A stretch of DNA of 64,000 nt from assembly GCA_003988855.1 (NCBI GenBank), contig QYAI01000073.1, positions 62,001 through 126,000 on the forward strand, written 5' to 3'. Shown one piece after another: positions 56,408 through 64,000 of the stretch (its first letter is position 1; each line of letters begins with the position of its first letter). Both the position numbers and the translations under genes were made by a program. The stretch is from Arachnopeziza araneosa (taxonomy: Eukaryota; Ascomycota; Leotiomycetes; Helotiales; Arachnopezizaceae). The notes under the pieces are model-generated. The model was not told where the DNA came from. It searched no databases and saw only the letters and a program-made list of their open reading frames with translations.

Positions 56408-56941
56408 GGAAGTCCCACAGCTCGACTGGTCTCGTCAGAATTAAGTTCCGTGAAGCATTCACCAGCGACCTCGAATAGCCTCGAGCGCAACACCGCCTCA
56501 ATCCCCTCACGTGGGCGCGCAAATCCGAGCCTGAACTGCAAGCCTTGCTTGCCAACTCGGACGCCTCCTTCTTCATCGGCCTGCATATGTTGTGCTGCGG
56601 CCAATTGCGGTGTACACATACAAGATCGCCTGCCAGCACATCCACGCATATCGACTCGTAGAGAAGGCTAGTCAACCGCAGCCACCTGGAGACTTCGACA
56701 ACAAACGCGTTGATTTGACTTCGTGATCATCAATTTTCAACCTGATCTCCACAAAACCCAATCTGATGCACCAGACGAAATCCTGATCATCCATCTCGAC
56801 TTGCGCCTTGAACAAACGCGATTGTTTGCCTCTGCTCCCAGAATCAGGCAACCCAGTTACCGCGAAGACGTCACGAAATCCAACGATTTTTACACCCTTT
56901 TGATCTTCTCCTAGGGATATATCTAGGAGATCTTCATACAG

Positions 56942-57982
56942 ATGATGGAGTACGCGCAATATCAGCAGCCGGCGCAAGCCCAGCATGGTCATAGTCAAGG
57001 GCATATTCAGGGTGGATATCCAAATTCTGGTCAACATCCAGGCGCCGGAGCACCCATCACCTCACCTTCCCAACCTCTCCATTCTCAACATCCTGTACAC
57101 AATCAAGCGTCGCCAATACTCTCCTCACAACCACAGCAAGCGGGACAGAATACAGGCCATGGGATACATCCACAGATGAACTACCAACCATCATACGGCG
57201 TTCAGCAGCAACAACTTCACTATGGCATTACCCCTCAAGCTGCCGCAATGGCGGCGACAGCAGCAGCTTCTGGTCAAGGATATGCACATCCATATATGCC
57301 AGATTCTGGTGGTATCCCCGGCGCCTCGCCACGAATTACTGGTGTAGCTGTGAAGCAGGAAATCGGGCGCCGGTCACCCAAACAGATGAACAACCAGATC
57401 GCGCATGCGCAAGCCCAAGGTCGAAGACTGAGCAATCAAATTAATAGTCCTGCCGTTCCAAATTCCGCGCCGATCATGAATCACGCTGGGGCACCTCGAC
57501 CTGCGGTACCGCCGATGCCACCGAATCAACAACATCCGCAATCGCCTGAACTCGGTGGCGCGGGAGCAATTGAAGAATCACCTCTCTATGTCAATGCGAA
57601 ACAATTCCATCGGATATTAAAGCGCCGCGTGGCAAGACAAAAATTAGAAGAGGCTCTTCGCCTGACATCAAAAGGCAGGAAACCATATCTACACGAGAGT
57701 AGGCACAATCATGCAATGAGGAGACCAAGAGGACCCGGTGGTCGATTCTTGACGGCTGATGAAGTGGCCGAAATCGAAAAAAACAAGGGTGAAGGTGGTG
57801 GTGACACAGATACTCCAGCCAAGGGTGCACCAACGGGCGGTGTTGGGTCCGGTACAAAGCGAAAAGCTGATACCGATAATTCAACTCCAAGCAAAAAGTC
57901 GAAGCCGAATGCGCCACCACCTCAGCGAAGTAGCGCAGAAGATGACGATGAGGACGATGACGATGCGGATGATGATGGATGA
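56942..57982 (+). CDS. hapB: CCAAT-binding factor subunit HapB (NF-YA / Hap2)
   Basis: Sequence-specific subunit of the CCAAT-binding complex; works with HapC and HapE and in fungi also with HapX in iron control. Single exon, 346 residues (second Met at 56945 is an alternative start). The NF-YA core is at about residues 211-275: ESPLYVNAKQFHRILKRR, VARQKLEEALRL (subunit-interaction helix), a linker, then KGRKPYLHESRHNHAMRRPR and GPGGRFL (DNA-binding part). The core is complete. The N-terminal 200 residues are Gln/Pro/His-rich, as expected for an activation-type disordered region. The C-terminus has a basic patch (GTKRKA, SKKSKP, a likely nuclear signal) and an acidic tail. It has a long upstream region with probable leader introns. 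Confidence 0.95.
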   Translation: MMEYAQYQQPAQAQHGHSQGHIQGGYPNSGQHPGAGAPITSPSQPLHSQHPVHNQASPILSSQPQQAGQNTGHGIHPQMNYQPSYGVQQQQLHYGITPQAAAMAATAAASGQGYAHPYMPDSGGIPGASPRITGVAVKQEIGRRSPKQMNNQIAHAQAQGRRLSNQINSPAVPNSAPIMNHAGAPRPAVPPMPPNQQHPQSPELGGAGAIEESPLYVNAKQFHRILKRRVARQKLEEALRLTSKGRKPYLHESRHNHAMRRPRGPGGRFLTADEVAEIEKNKGEGGGDTDTPAKGAPTGGVGSGTKRKADTDNSTPSKKSKPNAPPPQRSSAEDDDEDDDDADDDG

Positions 57983-59701
57983 GCTCCTACCATATCTGGG
58001 AGACTCTCGCCTAATTTCAAAAAAACATCTCCTTTGTTGTTCCTTAGTCTTGTTTATGATGTTATGACAGCGTTGATTTTGTCGACTATCGATCTTTGAT
58101 TTCTCTTTCCATCAGCGAGCTGGCTTCGAATCATCCGCGCATCTGGGGCATTCATTCCTGAATATCAACGGAAATACCAACATGGGGAAAGGGGCTTGGT
58201 GTGGAGTTCTCTGTAGTTGCTGCATTTGGACTGGAATTCGAGGACAGGATCGGATCGGATTGGGCTGCATATGGACGGTCAGGTCGGTTGTGGTTTACAG
58301 GACACTCGTTTTGCACGCAAGTCCCTTGGCTTTTCTTCCTCTCATTGTCGCTCGCTAGAGTCACTAGAATACCCCACCTTTTTGTCAATAGCATTTTCCT
58401 CCTTGATTCTTTGCTTTTGAGCGATGATGTGGATGGAACATTCTCTTCTGCTGGCGCTGCTTCATTGTAGCTCCCCCTTTCTTTTTCACCAGGGTGAAAG
58501 ACTTGTACGGGTGGATTGTGGTCTTGACAGATGGGATGGCTGGACGTATGGATGGACGGATGGATTAGATCAATTCCCTCACGGATAAAAACTGGAATGA
58601 ACAGACTGGATCGGATCAGGTCAGATTCAGATCAACAGCTTGGACTGAAGACTGCACTGGCTGGTTGGGCTGGACTGATTCGACTCTTATGATGATGATG
58701 GCGGGCCTCGTTCTTACAGTACCCACTTACTTAATTTCCTTGCTTTGCTTTTAGTTCAAGACTTGCCTCGCTTGCTTGGTTGCTAGCTCTACCTTCGTTT
58801 GAGATGGAGCTGGCTAGCTGGTGTGAACAGAAGGAAGAGAGACATATATGGATGGAAATGGAGCGCAAATCCTGTATCATATTTCTACACTGAACTAAGC
58901 TGAGTTGAGCAATGCATCAATTGAAGAAAGATGACCTTGTATCTGCTTGATCTGTGCTTAACTTACCATTGAGTATATACGCAATATGCCGTTGAGAATT
59001 GGCTTCTCAAGTCTTTTAAGACGAAATCTTGAACTGGTAAGTATTCTAAATGTGCAATAAGAAGCTGCTTCTTTCTTCCAATGACTGTCACGTGACCTTG
59101 TCTCCCTTCAATCTCCCTTTGGTACTTAGGTAGGTACCCAGTACCTGAGGAAGCTGCATATCTCAAGAATAACCCAACCCAACCTCTTCTCCCTCCGGCA
59201 GGGGAAGAGTTTTCAATCGATGTGCTGTCACTCACCCCACACGTCATGCTCTCCTCGCAATCTAAAAGACGAATGGCTTGACCCGAGTTGGGGGCCAAAG
59301 TCTATGCGAGCCAAGCCCAGATTGGCAAGGATGGAGTGAGGCTGTGTGATGGTGAGATTACGAGTGAGTGGGGAGGAAATTCAACGAGAACAATGCTTGG
59401 ATATTGACTCCACGTTGTTGTTGTTGTTGTTGTTGTTGACGGCGGATAGATTTGCTCTTGTATGGCTGCTTCTACTAAGACTTCGGAAGTTGTAAGGGAG
59501 ATAGGGGAGGAAGTCCAAGCACGAACATTGATAAGTAAGTAGAGTGATGACAAGGGTATGTCCTGGATGGCGCCTGATGAATATAGCAAAAGATACGGAT
59601 GTGATTGCAACTGCTGGAGATGGTGGGCTGAGTAAAACAGGTGAGTAAGAGCTGAAGGCTTTGTTACTGGTGGATTCTGATGAGGTTAGTGAAAGAGAAG
59701 G
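57983..59701. other. Intergenic, repetitive but no gene
   Basis: Contains HapB 3' sequence, a stretch of GGATGG/CTGGACTG-like words near 58520-58690, and a (GTT)n tract. ORFs here overlap on both strands and look accidental. Confidence 0.5.
59414..59438. repeat. (GTT)8 microsatellite
   Basis: Eight uninterrupted GTT units. Simple-sequence repeat about 260 bp before the next gene. Confidence 0.85.
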
Positions 59702-62700
59702 ATGAGATTGGGACTGTTGTTGACAACGCGACTCATGATCCTGGTGAGCACAACAAAACTCTGTATTGCCGTTGCTAACAAATTCTCAACCGAAGAGATA
59801 GAATCATTTACGGCTAAAGCAGATAAAGCAGACAAAGCACATTCTTTTCGCCAACAAGACAACCAGCCTTCTCTGAGAATTCATTCATCTGATACGCGCT
59901 CGGATTACGAGCTTGATATCGTGGTCATTCGAAGTCGCAAAGATGGCCAGAGTAAAACCACCGATCAAGGCCAACATATCGAGAGACCGCCAAACCCTGA
60001 GACTGTCGGAGACGCTGGAAGTGACCCAGATGTTGAGGCTCAACCTGTGCAACGAAGGTCCGGCGAAGGAGGTAAACGAGGAGGTAAAGCAGGTAATCTT
60101 GCTGATCTAGAGAAAGCAGCAAATGAACGAAACTGGGTGACAGATCCTGAGATGCTACCAGCTGTCATACCTGGTGCAAGGATTATTGAGTTCACTTTTT
60201 CTGAAGAGGGACCAAAGAGTGACAGGACCAAGGCAGCTGCCGTTGAGCTATCATGGTCTTTAGGAGATTGCCGAAAATCTTGCCTAAATCGCCCTATTAT
60301 ATTTATTGCCCATCGCCTTGCAAATGATATTTTGCTGGGGCTTCTTTCACTACCCCGTGATCTTGCCCAACAGATGTTCTTTTGGCCGCGTATCTCCGCT
60401 GAAGAAAAGCTTACCAAAGGCACATCACCGACTATCTTTGCTCCTACTACTTCAGAGTTTCCCAGCAGAGAACCGAGAACTTCTGATAAGAGTCGCAGCC
60501 GTAGTAAAGACAGCGATGACAGCTCCAGGGTCGTGATGGTTAAAAGAGAGAGTCTCAGCATCGTCGCTGGTATCTACCTTTTAGATATTCCACACATCGC
60601 TCCAAGCATTCGTCGTATCTCAATGGAGCAAGCAATACCGCTTCGGTTGTACACAAAAAGAGAATGGGGAAGTAGGCAATTTCGTAACCAGGTAGGTACT
60701 CACTGCATTTACTGCCTTCTCACTGACACCTCTCAAGCAAGATCTGGTTAAAATCATATCGGTAATTGAAAGTGGCTCGATGAACAAGTTCTCAGGACCG
60801 GATGATGATAATTACGTCCGTCTCAGAAGAGACATTCAACAGTTGCTTAGGCATGATCGTTTTCTTGACGCTGCTTTTAAGAATGACTATGGCACGGTGA
60901 AAACCATTTTAGATGCGCGACTGGATCCAAACCGACCTAAGCGTTTTGGACTATCCACGCTTCATATTGTTACTAGCCTTGGTTACGTGAGCTTGGTTGA
61001 ACTCCTCTTGGCTCGTGGGGCAGACGTGACAGCTAAAGCATCTAACAATCAAGGAACCGCTCTCCAGATTGCTGCCCAGAATCTCTATCCTGACATTGTC
61101 GGCCTCTTGCTGCGGAAGGGAGCTCCGACCGATGTGTTTGATAATAACGGGTTCGACTTTTTGAAATTTAGTGCCAAGCAAAGACATCGCCTTTCCAATT
61201 CTAGCGTCACCAAAGAAGAACAGGCGAAAATCTTGGAAGTGTGTGAATATCTAGAAAATCCTCCTCTAGCAGAAGGCCCTTTGATGGATGACAATTCCAG
61301 AAACTACTTCCAAGACGAGCCTCCACTTGCACCTGCTACATACGGAAAGGAGGCGTGTCTCGCATATGGCATCACGGTGTGTGAGTTCTATAATGTTGCT
61401 ACCTCCATGTCAGATAGTGCTCCCGGGAAGGCTCCAACGACAGAGTTTCGCACCGTAAAGAGCCACAGCGTGAAAGACGCGCTATTTTCCGATATTCTAG
61501 CAAAATCATCCGAGAGGAATAAACCACACATTAATGGCCAAGATTTAATGTTTTCCTGGTATCATATACCGGCGAATAATACGGCTTGGGTGGAGGGTCT
61601 CTTCATAAAACTTCAACTTCAGAAATGGTTACAAATAGATTCTTACGAGCATCGTGGACGGACCCCTCATTCTCGCGTCATGATGCCAGGAACAACCAAG
61701 CTTAGAAATGATAAGGGGTCTCAAAATCTGTGTCTATTCGTGCGTCTAATTAGCCAAACTAAATTTCTCAAACTAACAGGATCTTTACAGGCACCTTACC
61801 TAAATACCGAGAAACAAAAATTCCAAAGAAAGATGACAAAAACAATTGAGCAAGAAGCGAGAAACAGATACTGGAACGGGGTTTTTCCCCGCAGGCCAGC
61901 GAGACTAAAGGCTAACCGTAGCGAGGCTCCACCAGATAAATATCTGATCATAGCATACTTGAATGAACGTCGAGGATTGCACATTAGTCGAACGCTCGAT
62001 CAGAGTCATTACTCCATGTTACCAGACACAAAAGCTCGCGACAAGGACCAGGTACTACTTCGCCATATGAATTACAGAGAACCAATGGTCGTTATGGTAG
62101 ACCAGTTGTGGCTTTGGGTTATCGATGGCATGTGATATCTCAGATGAGAAACATTCATTCTAATCCGTACTAGACGTTTTGATTACCAGTTTCCCACAAA
62201 GATGGGATCACAATCAAAGAGATGGCCAAGACGTGCTTGGGATGATAATGGCATATCTGAGAAGACGGGATCGACTACCCTTGCTTTCAGCACTTGACAT
62301 GGCGAGTGTCATTGTTGAACATTGTGCTGGTCTTCTAGATCTCGAATACAGCCGCCGAAATCCAGAACATGAGATTATCGATACGTATGCGGCCGCTCTT
62401 GGGAAATGCGTATGGCTTTGAGAACTGTCACTTTGACTTGAGTGCTAATCAGCTACAGGCAAACGAAGAGACGATATTATTGAAGAAGTTTCACTCCAGC
62501 ATCTTAAAATTATCGCGACTAAGGTCCTCCGTAATGCCAACGAAGAACAAGAGGTACAGTGTCTTCGACTCTAGCAGTCATACAGATTCTAGTCGCTCTA
62601 GCGAGTTTCAATCATCTACCGACAGCTCGGACAGCTCAGAATCTAGCACTATCCATTCTAGTCAAAGCGGTTCATTCATTGGAACATCCGACTCTAAACA

Positions 62701-63715
62701 GAATCGCAAAGCTAATCGCAAACTCAAGAAACGACAACTCATCCAGCGGAAAAACCCAAAGAAAATGGAGACGCATTTGCTAAATTCATTTAACAATATT
62801 ACGCAAGAAACCACACAGCTCATCGAGATTAAAGATATCAAAGATGAACTGGGGATGCTAATTGAAGTTTTAGAGGCTCAGCAACAAGCTGTTAAGAAGT
62901 TTTCATCAATGCTGCCAGCGAAAAGAGAGATGCTCATCAGAACAGTGACGAAGGGAGAAGAGCAGATCGGCCGACTAAAGCAGATGTCTAAGCAATCGGA
63001 AGAAATTTTTGGGGCGGTATGTACCCTGGTAACCATACGTACAAGTTTCTAATGTTTTAGCTCAATCATCTGCTAGACTTAAAGCAGAAACAAGCCAATG
63101 CATCGGAAGCCAGAACCGCAAATCTTCAAGCTGAACAAGCGGACAAACAAGGCAAAACACTCATGGTTTTCACAATTGTTACAATCATATTCGTCAGTCT
63201 GCTATGGCTGCTCTTTTGCATCATGCTAATAAGCCCAGCTTCCCCTCTCCTTCATGGCCGCTTTCTTCGCCATGCCCATCAAGCAATTCCCTAAGAACGC
63301 CGATGGAAGTACATCCATGACCCTCTCCTTTGTCTCGAAATGGATATTTCCCATCTCAATCGCCATCTCCATCCCCTTCCTCCTACTCGCCTTCTCCGTC
63401 AACTCCATCTCCAAAACCTTCTCCTCCTTTCGCCGCAATTTCGCGGCCGCTGCGCTCACGAGGGCTTCCACCTATAATAGTAGGATCACGAAAGCACACG
63501 GCTGGAAGAAGATAAAGCTGCAAGTGAAGTGGTTTTCCCTGGGCCTCTGGCGCATTGGTAAGAGGACCTGGAGACCCGTCAGGAGAACCTTTAAATCTTT
63601 GAGATTTTGGAAAACGTCGAGGGCGAGGAGTTGGAGGAGAAGGGCTAAGAGGCGATTAGGTAGGGGAAGTAGGAGTGATAGCTCAAGTGAAAGTATCATT
63701 GTGGTCATCGAGTGA
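59702..63715 (+). CDS. NLR-like fungal protein: degenerate esterase-like domain, ankyrin repeats, CorA-like membrane tail
   Basis: Multi-exon gene. Supported segments: 59702-60691, 60738 to about 62131, about 62170-62405, about 62456-63016 (perhaps with an internal intron 62554-62700), 63061-63192 and 63239-63715. The N-terminal part follows the alpha/beta-hydrolase plan of fungal NLR-type proteins (DYELDIVVI, NWVTDPEMLPAVIPGARI, RPIIFIAHRLAND). The usual HG after DIVVI reads RS, and the serine motif GHSLGG reads AHRLAN, so it looks catalytically dead. Ankyrin repeats follow (GLSTLHIVTSLGYVSLVELL, QGTALQIAAQNLYPDIVGLL). Then come RRTLDQSxYxMLPDT-like and MVDQLWLWVIDG, ITSFPQRW blocks of the CorA-like family. 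The tail reads LLDLKQKQA, TLMVFTIVTIIF spliced to LPLSFMAAFFAM, with a second helix FPISIAISIPFLLLAF. The CorA GMN signature is missing. Function unknown; two splice junctions are irregular. Confidence 0.75.
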
Positions 63716-64000
63716 AAGATTCTTATCTTGCGAATAGGATAGAAACAGTATATAAATATATATCTGGGGCCATTCATCATTGCAAAGTACAGAAATACTC
63801 TCTTCTATTAATAGTTATAATCTGCTTTATACAAATACAGAATACCTTAACTCTTATCATCAATAAACTTTTACCCTGGTGTCCCTTTTCCCCCTTTCGA
63901 CCTCGCTTAATCTCGCCTCGGCCTGTTTATTTCAACTCCGTCGCTTAATCGCTTCTTCTACGTCTACACGAAACTTAAACGTCAATGGGAAGATTCAAGG
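63716..64000. other. Downstream spacer at window edge
   Basis: AT-rich, then C/T-rich from about 63880. An ATG at 63985 (MGRFK...) could begin the next gene, but only 16 bases are visible. The 78-codon ORF at 63712-63948 has no protein-like features. Confidence 0.35.

Larger units (their letters stand above)
48500..56941. other. 8.4 kb gene-poor region upstream of HapB
   Basis: Contents: a (TTGC)n tract near 49155, a decayed tandem repeat at 49.4-49.9 kb, AT-rich DNA with a palindrome (50283-50298) and a Gypsy RT relic (51.2-51.4 kb), then from about 53.4 kb increasingly GC-rich DNA with homopurine and CT tracts that probably forms the HapB promoter and leader. All other ORFs here overlap on opposite strands and look accidental. 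Confidence 0.5.

Noticed and set aside
63985..64000. Start of a further gene at the window edge
   Set aside because: Only MGRFK can be read, which is too little to support a call.

Overview
This window looks like a 64 kb piece of a filamentous ascomycete nuclear chromosome. Introns are frequent and short (about 43-60 nt, GT-AG), intergenic spaces are long, and the gene families are typical of Pezizomycotina. A Leotiomycete (Sclerotinia/Botrytis-like) is my inference from the general character of the proteins; I could not test it. I give spliced exon coordinates where the sequence supports them.

Layout. 0-8.7 kb: mitochondrial succinyl-CoA ligase beta subunit, a relic of a heterokaryon-incompatibility (HET) protein, a small two-helix membrane protein, a Nudix hydrolase, and a GT34 alpha-mannosyltransferase divergent from the Nudix gene. 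9-16.7 kb: a strong isolated hairpin, a secreted GH16 beta-glucanase, a Tri101-like acyltransferase, a pyroglutamyl peptidase and a short-chain dehydrogenase. 18-26 kb: splicing factor Prp4, an unrecognised coiled-coil protein whose 5' part appears to be in another frame, and a Reg1-like protein phosphatase 1 targeting subunit. 26-36.3 kb: a 10.4 kb stretch with no gene I can support. 36.3-48.5 kb: a dense housekeeping block of PMT2, RanGAP (Rna1), Cox17, Sec10, Nus1, an AlkB-type dioxygenase and Trm5. From Rna1 onward these alternate in divergent and convergent pairs, with 237-304 bp shared promoters and two stop codons only 17 bp apart. 48.5-56.9 kb: a second gene-poor stretch with a decayed tandem repeat and a probable Gypsy reverse-transcriptase relic. 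It leads into a long, probably spliced 5' leader of the CCAAT-binding subunit HapB/NF-YA. 59.7-63.7 kb: a multi-exon, NLR-like fungal protein joining a degenerate esterase-like domain, ankyrin repeats and a CorA-like membrane tail.

Functional links. Several genes serve protein glycosylation and secretion: Nus1 (dolichol synthesis), PMT2 (O-mannosylation), the GT34 mannosyltransferase (Golgi N-glycans) and Sec10 (exocyst). They are scattered rather than clustered as a pathway. No biosynthetic cluster, CRISPR array, rRNA or convincing tRNA was seen. The least ordinary items are the esterase-like/ankyrin/CorA protein with its odd splice junctions, the frame-switched gene at 20 kb, and the repeats and hairpin in the intergenic regions.
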